Positions 21,851 through 34,322 of a DNA stretch of 64,000 nt are shown here, piece after piece. The notes below the pieces were generated by a model. It was not told where the DNA came from and searched no databases. It saw only the letters and a list, made by a program, of their open reading frames with translations. The translations under genes and the position numbers were made by a program. Source of the DNA: Mytilus galloprovincialis (lineage: Eukaryota > Mollusca > Bivalvia > Mytilida > Mytilidae); assembly GCF_965363235.1 (NCBI RefSeq), contig NC_134845.1:19966524-20030523 (forward strand), given 5' to 3'. How positions within the stretch are numbered: the first letter of the stretch is position 1; every line of letters begins with the position of its first letter.

Positions 21851-22559
21851 AGTTTACCATTTACGTCGTCTGGTCTTTTAAATACCGAACATGACCTATT
21901 CCCAAATATAACTGAATTGCTGAGTGTGAATTCGCATTGCTATAAGACGAGTCACGGTATTTGTTTATCTAACATTCATGTATTTAGTTATGATGTTGTA
22001 TTCGTAATTCTGATCGGATATTGTTAAATGTCTTATCGTATGTAGTTGTAATTTTAATTTTTTAATTTTCTATTTGTATGTAAAAGTAGATAATTAATCA
22101 CCCAGTTCATTTATAAGATTTTAGTTTAAAGCATATATATGTACACGATTTATTTTTTAAACAGTTTGCATTGATTTAGAAGAAATACCGACATAGCTAG
22201 ATAATAAAATTAATTAACTAATAACTAACACAAATTTATACTAAAATTCTTGTTACTGTTACAAAATACATCAACATAACCATAATTACAACCTGATCTT
22301 GATTCATATCCAATTTTGAGAAATTTACCTGTGACGTCACTCTTGCGGCGTTGATCCAGTCGTGTGACGGATAGTTCGTGGTTCTGTTGTGCTGTTTTTA
22401 TGTGCTGTTCTATGTTGTTTTACGTGTTTGTTTTTATTCTGTGGTTAACATGTCGAAATGTACTATTATATTGTTTATTTGTATTTCTTTGCCCTGAATG
22501 TTCTTGCATTTATTTGTACTGTATTCTTGTCATGTAATGTCATTTTAGTGTTATATATT

Positions 22560-22862
22560 TAACATTGCCATAACAGCGCGAGGTTTGCCATTAGCTAGCC
22601 ACAGAACCAAGTTCAACCCACAATTTTCTCTTAAAATGTCCTGTACCAAGTCAAGAAAATGGCAATTGTTATCTTAAAGTTCGTTTCTGTGTGTGTTGCA
22701 TTGTCGTTTGTTTTTTGTTGCATATCAGTGTTTCTGTTGTTTCTTTGTCTTCCTATGATAGTTGAAGTGTTTCCCTTGGTTTTAGTTTGTAACCCAGTTT
22801 TGTTTTCTCTCAATCGTTTAATGACTTTCGAACAACGGTATACAACTGTTGCCTTTATTTGA
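22560..22862 (+). repeat. retroelement 3'-end-like repeat
   Basis: GTACCAAGTCAAGAAAATGG, CTGTTGTTTCTTTGTCTTCC, GTGTTTCCCTTGGTTTTAG and the terminal hairpin-like CAACGGTATACAACTGTTG followed by CCTTTATTT resemble the common mollusc Penelope-type 3' region. The link to the upstream reverse transcriptase is inferred. Confidence 0.5.
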
Positions 22863-23539
22863 TTGAAAAGTATGGCAAATTTTCAAATGCTGATATTTTG
22901 ATAAAACAAAATATAAACTAAATGACCAGCCATCAACGTGTAATCCCTCAAGGACTAAACTATAAGATATTAAAAGCATAACATTATCGCAAAAACGGAG
23001 GTTTAAATCTTTGAGAGGCACATGCTCTTCCGCCATTGTTCAAATTATGTTTAAAATACTGAGTATTCGGTCAACTTTTTTTAAACGTCAGTCAGAGAAA
23101 GAAAGGTAGCTACGTGAACAAGAATTAGTACTCAACTCTAACGATATCGATCTAAAAGAAAACACTGGCTGATGCATGCGGACATGTAAATCAAAAGTAA
23201 ATACTAAAAGACATGTGCACAGTTACTGAGTGTACTTAATGAACTGGTATGAAAGCATGCTGTCCATTACAAATCAGAAGGAGGGATATTGAAACTGTGA
23301 GAAACCCAGTGGCCAGATTTATGCTAAATCGATGAATGTTATAAAACAAATATATTTTGGACACCAATCACAGAATCATAGGCTCATGACTAAGACACTT
23401 AAAGAATAAGGCGGGTTTGAACATGATTCTGATCCTTCCTAAACCTAGGGCAGTTGGGAACAGGAAAGCATTATAACAAACATTGCACATCAGTTGTGAA
23501 GGAATTTGACACGTCTGTTAAAAAAATAATATTTCAATA
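22863..23539. other. no gene seen; degenerate dispersed repeat piece
   Basis: A piece at about 23335-23520 (ACTTAAAGAATAAGGCGGG..., GCACATCAGTTGTGAAGGA) resembles 27380-27520. Nothing else is supported. Confidence 0.45.
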
Positions 23540-23830
23540 TATATGTATAATTCCTGCTTCTTGAATCATGTAGAATAGATTCTTATTGGAAGCTACATGA
23601 CATTTTTTTTTATACCATGAAGACCACATAAGAATGTAACGATGTTTTGACGGAATATACCTGCTTCCCCTTTTACAATGAACCTTGATATGCCGCTAAA
23701 GATCTATAAAATGCATGTACCATACTATTCCAGTGGTTCTTTTGAGTTCATAAAATGTGGAATATTAAAGTAAATATAGATTTGGGAAAACATCCTTGAA
23801 ATGTTGCAACAGATAAGGTAGGTAACAATT
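23540..23830 (+). repeat. duplicated module copy 1, TATA-like box and donor
   Basis: It shares TATAATTCCTGCTTCTT, ATACCATGAAGACCACA, TAAAATGCATGT, TTTTGAGTTCATAAAATGT and AAAGTAAATATAGATT with 28440-28760. It includes CTATAAAATGCATG (TATA-like, 23704-23717) and ends in AAG/GTAGGTAAC, a good splice donor. It may be a promoter plus first exon, or a retained repeat. Confidence 0.5.
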
Positions 23831-23854
23831 TTATAAAAACAAATAATCATGCAT

Positions 23855-24035
23855 TGGAATATATTCCAGGTTATCCTTTCAATTATTATCCTTGATATGC
23901 CTGTAACGATCTGTAAAATGCATGTTCTATAATATTCTATCATTTATTTTGAGTTCATGATATGTGGACTATGAAAGTAAAGATGGTTAGGAGAAAACAT
24001 CCTTGGATTGTGGCTGATATGAGAAAGGTAAAGTG
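23855..24035 (+). repeat. duplicated module copy 2, open short exon-like frame
   Basis: It shares GATCTGTAAAATGCATGTTC, TTTTGAGTTCAT and GAAAACATCCTTGGAT with the other modules. Here an ATG at about 23953 opens a 22-codon frame (MWTMKVKMVRRKHPWIVADM...) that runs to AAAG/GTAAAGTG, a donor-like site. The other copies do not keep this frame. Confidence 0.45.
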
Positions 24036-24684
24036 ATGTTTATTAATCAACTCGTAATTAAATAAAAGTCATTTATTGCATTAATGATTAAAGTTTTTCA
24101 TGTTTTTTCCTAGTATTTATGTTTCTTAGTTTCTTTTAGTTTTGAATGCGATTGCTCATAATCCTAGCCTTAAAATTATCAACTCAGTTCTAATGTAATC
24201 AAAAGTGAACGCAATAATTTATTGTGCCACTACTAAAAATATCAAGAAAACTACCATTGCAAATGTTCGTAGTTTTATAACATGAACATCTTAAATTTTA
24301 AGATAACTAATGTCTGTCAAACGTGATACCCCAAGAGAGCTTTTAATTCGTTCAACAGATGAGATATTTTCTTTCAAATAATTTACGCAATATCAAATTT
24401 ATAACTCAATATTGATAAAAATTACACAAGCACTGTTTCAAACTACAAGTAATATTTTGCATGTTCATAACTAAACCATCTTCCTGAGCTAATTTAATAA
24501 AAAAAATGAATCTGTTATCACTTCTAATGGCTTTGCGTTTTTGTTGTATGTTTTTTTTTGTTCATGCATCTGTTATGTTTAGTTGCATGTTATATGCCTA
24601 TTATTTCAGAAATTCTGGTTATCCATTTAACATTTACCTCACCTGCACATATGGGTCCACACGATTTCGTGTAATCATTTGGAG
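24036..24684. other. flank of duplicated module, no gene
   Basis: Sequence around 24200-24500 (ATCAAAAGTGAACGCAATAA, then ...TTTCAAACTACAAGTAATA) aligns loosely with 28930-29240, showing that the module duplication extends into its 3' flank. Confidence 0.4.
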
Positions 24685-24860
24685 TCGCCCCTAGTTTTTG
24701 GTGGGGTTCGTGTTGTTTATTCTTTAGTTTTCTATGTTGTGTCATGTGTACTATTGTTTGTCTGTTTGTCCTTTTAATTTTTAGCCATGGCGTTGTAGGT
24801 TTATTTTCGATTTATGAGTTTGACTGTCCCTCTGGTATCTTTCGTCCCTCTCTTTGGAGT
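24685..24860 (+). repeat. R1 short repeat, truncated copy
   Basis: GCCCCTAGTTTTTGGTGGGG... to GTCCCTCTGGTATCTTTCG matches the right half of the R1 family. Confidence 0.75.
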
Positions 24861-25600
24861 CTGTCGTCTGTCGTTGTACAGTTAATTTTCGAATCCTTTC
24901 CTCTATATTTTCTGGGCTAAAATGAACCCAAATTGCAACATCCTTTGGTAATTTAGCTTAAAAACATATCATATAACATTGACGGCTACCAAGGACTAAC
25001 ATCGAATATTTTAGTAAATCGCAACTATTGTATATTATTTCGAAAATCGTTACAAATAGAAAGAAAAAAAATACCTACTAGGCAAAAATGTATAATTTCA
25101 AAAACTACATAATGTCAAATTTGTAAAAATGTTGCCAGACGAGTGAATATATGAGTTATTGCACTGTAAGGAATATTTTAACCAATTTTTGGATAAACCC
25201 ATCCCCCCCCCAAAAAAAAAATACAACAACAAATCGAAATTATTCTATTATGCCATTCTTATGCTAATTTATCATAGGTAACGTAATATGCGTCACCATT
25301 TCATAACGCTCGATATTAATATTTATTGACACGTTTATTGCCTACCCATGTTAAAATGGGTATAGATTATGACATTAAACCCTTTTTTCAACGCTTTTCG
25401 TTTATATTGTGAAGATGTAAAGAGAAAAATAATTTAAAAAGAAAAAGGCAAAGATTAACCTTCACGTTTGTGCTGACTTATAATCATAAATTTGACAAAC
25501 ATATTATTTGAGTCAGAATGTGTGGTAAATAGAAAATTCTTGTGGGTGTCCTACAGCGACACGATATTTGTACTTAACACCTGCAAATCACCTTGTTTGT
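24861..25600. other. no feature seen
   Basis: AT-rich, with a C8-A9 homopolymer junction near 25203. No gene. Confidence 0.45.
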
Positions 25601-25604
25601 GCAT

Positions 25605-25860
25605 TTTTTTCGCACTTTGTCTTCCTCATGTCAATAAATTGTAAATAAAGACAGTTTATCTGCTGTTAGAGTCACACATATCAGACATTTTATTTGTAAA
25701 CCCTTTAGCTATGAACAAGATTGAACTCCTTCTTAATAATTTCTTTTGCTATTTATGTTAATCAAGTGTTTTTTTGTAATTGATGATTTTTTAATTTCAT
25801 ATTGAATCAATATTTTCAATTTAGTTGGCAGTTTCAGTTACTGGTACACGACTTTTAAAT
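25605..25860 (+). repeat. repeat shared with 20290-20520
   Basis: TCTTCCTCATGTCAATAAATTG, AAGACAGTTTATCTGCTGTTAG and TTTATTTGTAAACCCTTTAGC match the stretch before the reverse transcriptase remnant, so this is a fragment of the same element. Confidence 0.7.
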
Positions 25861-25889
25861 ATGATGCAGGATGACAAACACTTGTATAA

Positions 25890-27300
25890 GTACTAGGCTT
25901 ACAATTTGATACACAAGACTTGCAGTTCGTCTTCATAAGACGCATCAGTGATGCTCAGATCAACAATACTTATGAAGCCAAACAAGTATAAAGTTGAAGA
26001 GCATTGATGACCAAAAATTTCTAAAAGTTGTGCCAAATACGGCTACGGTAATCTATACCTGGGATGAGAAACTCTTTACTATTTCAAATAATTAATAATT
26101 TTGTTAACAGTTATTTTATAAAATAAGAACCATATAATAGATATTCATATCATCACCGAAGTGCTGACCACTGAGCTGGTGATACCCTCGGGGACTAAAC
26201 GTCCACCAGCAGTGGCATCGACCCAGTGGTGTAAATAGTTATTAAAGATACCAGGCTTATTATTTGATACGCTAGACACGCGTTTCATTTACATAAGACT
26301 CATCGGTGACGCTCAGAACAAAATATTTATAAAGCCAAACAAGTATAAAGTTAAAGAGCATGGATAACCCAATATTCCTAAAATTTGTACCAAATACGGT
26401 TAGGTAATCTATACCTGGGATGAGAAAGTTTTTAGTATTTCGAATAATTAATACTTTTGTAAACAGTTATTTTATAAAATAAGAACCATATAATAGATAT
26501 TCATATCGTCACCGAAGTGCTGACCACTGAGCTGGTGATACCCTCGGGGACTAAACTACCACCGGCAGTGGCATCGACCCAGTGGTGTAAATAGTTATTA
26601 AAGACACCAGGCTTATTATTTGATACGCTAGACACGCGTTTCGTTTACATAAGACTCATCGGTGAGAACAAAATATTTATAAAGCCAAACAAGTATAAAG
26701 TTAAAGAGCATGGATAACCCAATATTTCTAAAATTTGTACCAAATACGGTTAGGTAATCTATACCTGAGATGAGAAAGTTTTTAGTATTTCGAATAATTA
26801 ATACTTTTGTAAACAGTTATTTTATAAAATAAGAACCATAAAATAGATATTCATATCGTCACCGAAGTGCTGACCACTGAGCTGGTGATACCCTCGGGGA
26901 CTAAACGACCACCAGCAGTGACATCGACCCAGTGGTATAAGTAGTCATTAAAGATACCAGGCTTATAATTTGATACGCTAGACGCGCGTTTTGTCTACAT
27001 AAGAGTCATCGGAGACGCTCAGATCAAAATATTTATAAAGCCAAACATGTATAAAGTTAAAGGTCATTGAAGACCCACAATTCCTAAAAGTTGTGCCAAA
27101 ACGGATAAGGTAATCGATACCTGGGATGAGAAACTCCTTAGTATTTCGAATAATTCACACTTTTGTGAACAGTTAATCTATAAAATAAGGACAATATAAT
27201 TGATATTCATGTCAACACCGAAGTTCTGACTACTGGGCTGGTGATACCCTCGGTGACGAAATGTCCACCAGTAGTGGCATCGACCAAACTGTAAATTATA
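25890..27300 (+). repeat. satellite-like array, four ~350-bp monomers
   Basis: Monomers start near 25890, 26245, 26600 and 26950. Each has a GATACGCTAGACACGCGTTTC-type block, CATAAGACTCATCGGTGA, AAAGCCAAACAAGTATAAAG, AATCTATACCTGGGATGAG, ACCGAAGTGCTGACCACTGA and GGCATCGACCCAGTGGTGTA. The middle copies are most alike. Single or partial monomers recur at 27590-27690, 31600-31890, 34775-34985, 47925-48240 (reverse) and 62215-62690 (reverse). Confidence 0.9.
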
Positions 27301-27589
27301 ACATTAATTTGTTCCGGCGCGATTTAAAGGAAATATATTGCAGAAACAAATCAACGAAAACCAGTGAATTACAGGCCCCTGGCATTGAACACTTAAAGCA
27401 TAAGGTAGGGTTAAACATTATTAGGATTCTCGTTTAACCTATTGGTAGAACAGGTAAGATTAATCACAAACCTCACACATCAGTTGGGAAAGGATGACTT
27501 CGTTGGATCAACACGAAGCAACAACAAAATACACAGACAACCGATGTATAAGTGCTTGCAGTTACTGAATATCCGTTCAAAATAAACTC

Positions 27590-27690
27590 ATCAAAGATTC
27601 CAGGATTAAAATTAAGTTTTTGCGCCATACGCGTGTTTCGTCTACAATAGACTCATCAGTGACGCTCGAGATAATTAAAAAGGCCAAATA
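27590..27690 (+). repeat. partial satellite monomer
   Basis: GTGTTTCGTCTACAATAGACTCATCAGTGACGCTC-type block with flanks, matching the start of the 350-bp monomer. Confidence 0.7.
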
Positions 27691-28020
27691 AAGCACAGAA
27701 TTGAAGAGCACACTACAACTAACACACTCAACAGATTCAGTAGAAACCAGTCATTAACACTAGTCTGAACAAGAATGACCTCTGGTTCTGCCATTGAAGG
27801 CATCAGCAGGATGTAGGCTACTGTTAATGACCCCTTCTGTAGACCTTTGTATTACGATATATTCACATTGCTAAAATATCAGAACAGTAAAAATACATAA
27901 TAGTGAACTACCATTTTTTCCTTTACCAATGGGAACGTTCAATTGAATACGGTCAAATATTATATTGCAGTTAATAGAAAATTGGGATACGGTGGCAAGT
28001 AAAGACAAGTTTTTATGTTA

Positions 28021-28204
28021 AAAAAAGAGACTTTATTACAGAAAGTTTGGTGATTTTAAAAGTGTAAATAGATATAAGAAGATGTTGTATGAGCGTCAAT
28101 GAGACAACTCTCCATCCAAGTCATAATTTGAAAACTTTTTATGTCTAGGTTTTGAGCATAAATTACGCATTTGTTTGTCCATGATGTGCTGGCGTTTATT
28201 GTCT
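28021..28204 (+). repeat. segment B, source copy
   Basis: AAAAAAGAGACTTTATTACAG... to ...GTGCTGGCGTTTATTGT recurs nearly unchanged at 29726-29909. It includes GAGACAACTCTCCATCCAAG, a motif of the R3 repeat. Confidence 0.9.
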
Positions 28205-28439
28205 AGGCAAACTTTACTATACAAAAATATCTTACTGATCCACTAAAGTCGAGATCTAGAGCATCTAATATATAGTAAGAAGGTGTACTTGAGTAAGTCC
28301 ATTTGTATATTTGTTTTGATCAATATCTTTAATTTATATTATTGTTTTATGGAATTATTTGCTAGCACTGCATGCAATTACTCTATCTATTAAAAATATA
28401 TAACTTCAATGGGAAATGCTGTAAATTGTGTTTATTATC

Positions 28440-28760
28440 AAAAACAGTTCAATATTATAAGGAGGTATAATTCCTGCTTCTTAAAAAGTAACAAAAAGAT
28501 TATTTCTTATTTGAAACTTTTTTCTTGACATTTTGACACCATGAAGACCACACACAAGAGTGTACTCACTTTTGACAGAATATACCTTTTTTTGTCTTTC
28601 AATTCACCTAGATGTTGCCTCTATCGATCTGTAAAATGCATGTTTTGTAATATCCAATTGGTTATTTTGAGTTCATAAAATGTAGAACGATAAAGTAAAT
28701 ATAGATTAAGGAAAACATCTTTGGATGTTTGTACTAGAAAAAGTAGGTAATAAATATTAA
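28440..28760 (+). repeat. duplicated module copy 3
   Basis: The third copy of the module at 23540-23830, diverged. It ends in AAAAA/GTAGGTAAT. The flank to about 29240 also matches the flank of copy 2. Confidence 0.55.
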
Positions 28761-29118
28761 TTTCTATTTATAAAAAAAAACTGACATTTACAACAATCTA
28801 GTAATTTAATCATTGGTTGCATTACGTAATAAGGTAAATTATTTTATTTTAATTTTTAACAGATTAATCATAATTTTATCCTTGAAAGTAGTAATTATAA
28901 TCAAAGATAACACATGGATGTATTTTTTCACTTGTTTTTAACACATCAAAAGTGAACCCATTAATTTATTTTTTTTCACTTTTGTTTATATACATCAAAC
29001 CAGAACTAACGGTTTCGTGAACAACTTAAATGTTGATCTAATTATGTTTTACACAAACATGATAAGAAACAACAGCCTTTGATTTGTTTCCAAAACGATA
29101 ATTTCCTTTTAAACAATA

Positions 29119-29725
29119 TTTGCACAACTAAATAATATTTGGAACTCTTTTATCAAAACTACTTATACAAGTCTTTTTTAGTTACATCTTGTCTGTTAAT
29201 ATTTAAACCGTATTTGCGAGTCAATTTAAGAAAATTAAATCGTCCATCAATTCAAATCTTCGTTTATTATCGTCTGTGTGCGTGCGTCTATTTTTACCGT
29301 GAGTAACATGTGCTGCTAAAATTTTGGGGTTAATATTTTTATCCTTTTACATGAAGAGTAAATAGTCCAAAGAACATCCTTGGCTTTGAATAGTTAGCAT
29401 AGTAATACATACAGCATAGCAAGCTATAAATATCCCGCAATGAACAAGTTAAACAAATCATACGAAAAAACTAACGAGCTGATCGATGCACAAAAAAAAA
29501 AAAAAAAACCAACGAAAAACAAATAAGACATACAGCAACCAACGACAACCTGCATGATTTTTATTGTTTGTTGTGTTTGGCTTTTAACACACTTTCAGTT
29601 ACTGCAATACTTTAAATCGTATGTTATTGTTAATTTGACCTGTTGATACAATGTGTAATGCTTTTTTGTTGTTGAATGGTTAACTCGATAAGGGTTAAAT
29701 CTCGTCTCTCTATTTTTAATATATA
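29119..29725 (+). repeat. segment A, first copy of a ~607-bp duplication
   Basis: TTTGCACAACTAAATAATAT... to ...CTCTATTTTTAATATATA is repeated at 29911-30518 with only a few differences (for example CTTGTCTGTT versus CTTGTCAGTT, and a poly-A length change). Confidence 0.95.
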
Positions 29726-29909
29726 AAAAAAGAGACTTTATTACAGAAAGTTTGGTGATTTTAAAAGTGTAAATAGATATAAGAAGATGTTGTATGAGCG
29801 TCAATGAGACAACTCTCCATCCAAGTCATAATTTGAAAACTTTTTATGTCTAGGTTTTGAGCATAAATTACGCATTTGTTTGTCCATGATGTGCTGGCGT
29901 TTATTGTTT
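29726..29909 (+). repeat. segment B, copy between the two A segments
   Basis: A near-identical copy of 28021-28204, placed exactly between A and its duplicate. Confidence 0.95.
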
Positions 29910-29910
29910 A

Positions 29911-30518
29911 TTTGCACAACTAAATAATATTTGGAACTCTTTTATCAAAACTACTTATACAAGTCTTTTTTAGTTACATCTTGTCAGTTAATATTTAAAC
30001 CGTATTTGCGAGTCAATTTAAGAAAATTAAATCGTCCATCAATTCAAATCTTCGTTTATTATCGTCTGTGTGCGTGCGTCTATTTTTACCGTGAGTAACA
30101 TGTGCTGCTAAAATTTTGGGGTTAATATTTTTATCCTTTTACATGAAGAGTAAATAGTCCAAAGAACATCCTTGGCTTTGAATAGTTAGCATAGTAATAC
30201 ATACAGCATAGCAAGCTATAAATATCCCGCAATGAACAAGTTAAACAAATCATACGAAAAAACTAACGAGCTGATCGATGCACAAAAAAAAAAAAAAAAA
30301 ACCAACGAAAAACAAATAAGACATACAGCAACCAACGACAACCTGCATGATTTTTATTGTTTGTTGTGTTTGGCTTTTAACACACTTTCAGTTACTGCAA
30401 TACTTTAAATCGTATGTTATTGTTAATTTGACCTGTTGATACAATGTGTAATGCTTTTTTGTTGTTGAATGGTTAACTCGATAAGGGTTAAATCTCGTCT
30501 CTCTATTTTTAATATATA
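29911..30518 (+). repeat. segment A, second copy
   Basis: A near-identical copy of 29119-29725. Confidence 0.95.
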
Positions 30519-31590
30519 TTAGCTTTGATATGACTTTAAATTTTAACTTCTATTCTATGACATATGAACAACAAAATTATTTATTTTATGAAAAATAATA
30601 CCGTTTCCGTTTTACTGTATACCTTATAACATAATTATTTTCATTTATCTATGTACATTATTCTATTTGTGTGACATTTTTTTTCTGTCATTGTTTAAAG
30701 TCATAGGAAACCTCAATTAAAAAAAAATGATGTATATGATTTTTATAACTAAATGGATAGTTTTCATTATGCAAACTTATGTACATATACTTTTAACGAA
30801 AAGCATTTAATTAATCCCCTTTAGAAGAAGCTTACATTATTTTGATTGCTTGCTTCTAGGAAGCAATTCGTTGATATATATTCCGTATATGCAAGTGACT
30901 TTAGTGTGACCCTCTCGTAAAAATCCGGTGATAACAATACACGTGGATCTATCATTAAAATAAGCTATTATCTGATTGTAGATGTTATACACGTGCTCAA
31001 TATCCATGCGTGTTTGTTGATTGTTCAGTATGAGGTGACAACCGGTAAACGTCGGATTCAAAACACGGCATTTTATGAGCTGCCGTATTTGTTAGATCAT
31101 TACAGACAGAGAAAAAAAATGACGATTATACTTTTTTTTTTTTGCGTATTTTTGCGTAAAAAATGATAAAATTGTGCACAGAAGACTAAGTTTATGATAT
31201 ATTTATGCGTTGGTTCAAGAATTGGATAAACATTATTTTTCATAAGTCACTCGTTTCATAGGCTTTAACATATAATCCTTTATTTTATTGATTTTGTATT
31301 AACATTGTGTCATAGATAAATTTTATTCGTTCAGTGTATGTTTACCTGTGTTCATATGTCTTTTGATTGAGTTAAGTCATTTCAATTGATATTTCATAGT
31401 ACGCCTTTTTTATGTTGTGATGTGACACTATTGTTTCAGATGAAGTGAATGCCGGTACCTATCAAAACGTTTAAACCCGCTGTATTTGTTTTCACATGTC
31501 AGGAATCTGTTGTGCAGTCTTTGTCGTTGTTGGTGAGGTGGTTTATAAGCGTTTTTCGTTTTTATATAGTTATATTTAGTTGTCAAAAGT
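30519..31590. other. no feature seen
   Basis: AT-rich non-coding stretch. The minus-strand frame at 30837-31061 has no recognisable motif. Confidence 0.45.
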
Positions 31591-31599
31591 ACCAGTATT

Positions 31600-31890
31600 A
31601 TAATTTAATTTAGTACGCCGGACGCGCGTTTCGTCTTCATAAAACTCACCAGTGACGCTCAAATCAAATAGTTATAAAACCAAACAAGTACAAAGTTGTA
31701 GAGCATTGAGAACCAAAAATTCCAAAAAGTTGGGACAAATACTGCTTATGTAATCTATTCCTTGCATAAGAAAATTCGTAGTTTTTCCGTAGGAAATTTA
31801 TAGCAATGACCATATAATTGATATTCATGTCAACACCGAAGTGCTGACCACTGGGCTGAAGATACCCTCGAGAACTTACACCGTTGGTTT
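31600..31890 (+). repeat. satellite monomer, dispersed copy
   Basis: GTACGCCGGACGCGCGTTTC, AAAACCAAACAAGTACAAAG, AATATTGATATTCATGTC-like block and ACCGAAGTGCTGACCACTGG match the array monomer. Confidence 0.8.
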
Positions 31891-32294
31891 TCTCGTTTAA
31901 ATAGTTTTTTATTTGGCACTCATAGCACATCTTCTAATATATATTTGATGCAAAATCTATTTAGATCAAAATAAAAATATTTTAATTTTGAAAAAAAACC
32001 AATTGATTGTATTTATTCTTTTTTACCAAAAAAAAGAAGACTTAAATCTAATAAAATTAACACGAACAAAATTTGTTTTGTTGTAATTAAAAATTAACTG
32101 TCCTCTATCTTTTTAGGGAAACATTATTTTGCTTAATAGGGGTGAGGATATGTTTTCAAAAAATCGGGTTCCAAACAGAGAAAAATGAACAAATAGTCGA
32201 AGCATTGGTCGAATTAAACTTATTTAATAAAAAGATATTCAGGTTGAGGTGTATTAAAATAATTTAGTTCAAAAGTCTTGAAATATCCCAAGAG

Positions 32295-32660
32295 TTATAG
32301 GATAGATATAGGAAGATGTGGTATGAGTGCCAATGAGACAACTCTCCATCCAAGTCACACTTTATAAAAGTAATCCATTAAAGGTCAAGGTACGGTCTTC
32401 AATACTCAGTCTAGGCTCTCACAGAACAGCAAGCTATAAAGGGCCCCAAAATTACTAGTGTGAAACCATTCAAACGGGAACAACACCAGTCCAATCTTAA
32501 AAAAAAACGAGAAACGATAAACACTTATGAATCACATAAACAAACGACAACCACTGAACATCCGATTCGTGACTTAGGACAGATGCAAAATAATACAGCG
32601 GGATTAAACGTTGTAATGGTACCAAAACCTTCTTCCTTTTCTGAAACAGTAGTATAACAT
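32295..32660 (+). repeat. dispersed repeat R3
   Basis: GATAGATATAGGAAGATGTG, CAATGAGACAACTCTCCATC, AGCAAGCTATAAAGGGCCCC and GTGACTTAGGACAGATGC. Other copies are at 32955-33065 (partial) and 51660-51945 (reverse). It is a very common bivalve repeat style. Confidence 0.75.
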
Positions 32661-32954
32661 CACAACCTAGAAAGACACTATAAAATATCAATTGGCATGA
32701 TTTAACTCAATCAAAAAACGAAGTGACACAAATAAACACACAATAAACGAATAAATGTGATATGTGATACAATGTAAATACAGAATAAGTATAAAAATAA
32801 GGGATGAATTATTAAAGTAAAAGTAAAAAACTGCTGTGAAATGTTAAACAATTTTAGAAAAACAACAAATTTGGAAAAAAATACGTCATATAATACACAG
32901 GTAATGAAAATAAGTTTGTTGTAAGGTATACTTCTTATTCTGTCTATATAATCT

Positions 32955-33065
32955 TTTTAAGATAGATATAGAAAGATGTGGTGTGAGTGCCAATTAGACA
33001 ACTCTCCATCCAAATAACAATTTATAAAAGTAAACCATTATAGGTCAATGTACGGCCTTCAACAG
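32955..33065 (+). repeat. R3 partial copy
   Basis: GATAGATATAGAAAGATGTG... to GTACGGCCTTCAAC, matching the first third of R3. Confidence 0.75.
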
Positions 33066-33089
33066 TTTGGTTAAAAAAAAAATATTCTT

Positions 33090-33710
33090 TCAAAATCCCG
33101 AAATCGCGATAGCTATAATACCAAAACGAAAATCTAATTCTTTGAGTGCTTTTGCTTTTGTTATTTCGTGTTTTCGCGATATAGAATCTGCGTTTTTGCT
33201 TTCGCGTTTATGTATCGCGAATAAGCGATTTTCTACTTTTCATGTTTTTATTTATAAAACTCAAGGCGACAACGTCAAACGCGAAATCAAGAAATTGGCC
33301 TCACTATTGCTTCAGCATTTTTTAATGCTGCTAATTAACATTTATTTCACTAATTAGCTTACATATGTAAGTTCTCATTTGGAAAATTAACAGTATTTGA
33401 AAATTATATCATCCAGACAAGTTATTTTCAAATTGACTCATTTAGGGTATACCAATTTTAGAGATTGAACATACGTAATGATTCAAAGCAGTATTTGACA
33501 AACGCAAAAATCGCAAAAACAAAGAAAACGCAAAAACGCAAAATCGCAAACCACGTGGCAAATACAAAAAAAAACCAAAAACCCAACGCAATAACGAAAA
33601 ATGAATTCGATTGCACACTACCAACATTAAAATACAAATTCGATTGCACAAAAAGGCGAATTTGGCAGCGCCAGATAAAGTCAGAAGGCTTTGGCAAAAC
33701 TTATTTATAA
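33090..33710. repeat. CG/A-rich low-complexity pair (CGCGAT / CGCAAAA)
   Basis: TCGCGATA and TTTTCGCGAT motifs at 33100-33230 and repeated CGCAAAA(AT) at 33498-33560. The halves look like diverged inverted relatives, so this may be an old non-autonomous transposon. The open frames here are by-products. Confidence 0.4.
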
Positions 33711-33999
33711 CTTTAAAGGGACCTTAGCTAAAATATAACGAATACCTGTTTCACTGATGACAACGGATATGTTCCAGATGTCGAAACCATTATACCGTTA
33801 GTTTTCTGAATTTAACTTTTTTCACTCTTTTCATGTCAGGGTCTTTTTAAGCCGATCATACGGTATGGTTTTTTCGCTCATTGTTGAAGGATGTACGATT
33901 GTCTATAATTAATTGATTTCAATTCATTTGAACTTTGGTGATATATATCTCATAGGGAATCATTTCACATCTCCTTATTTTTGTATTTTCATTGTTTTT

Positions 34000-34225
34000 T
34001 ATAACCAGCAACACGACGGGTACACAAATTAAGCAGGATAACACTACTGGAACACCTAATATCACCCCGGGTATTTTGATTGGGTTCTTGTTACTGAGTC
34101 TTTAGATTTCTCTGTAGTGTTTTGTACAATATATACTGTTTGTCTTTTGACCGTATTTCATTTTTCGCCATGTTATTGTCAGTATATTTTCGACTTATGA
34201 GTTTGAATATCCCTTTGGTGTCTTT
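34000..34225 (+). repeat. degenerate R1 short repeat
   Basis: GCAACACGACGGGTACACAA, TTGGGTTCTTGTTACTGAGT and TTTGGTGTCTTTTCCCTC align with R1. Confidence 0.55.
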
Positions 34226-34322
34226 TCCCTCTTTTCTATCGCATATATACATGCACTGTAAATAATTAGCTTTTAATTCTATTTCACCGTAACAGTAAAT
34301 TTATTTCAACTATATTACAGGA

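Noticed and set aside
25890-27300. CRISPR-like array
   Set aside because: The repeats are 350 bp with no short spacer pattern and the genome is eukaryotic.
33465-33710. 81-codon frame rich in Lys/Asn
   Set aside because: It arises from the CGCAAAA low-complexity tract; no codon signal or motif.
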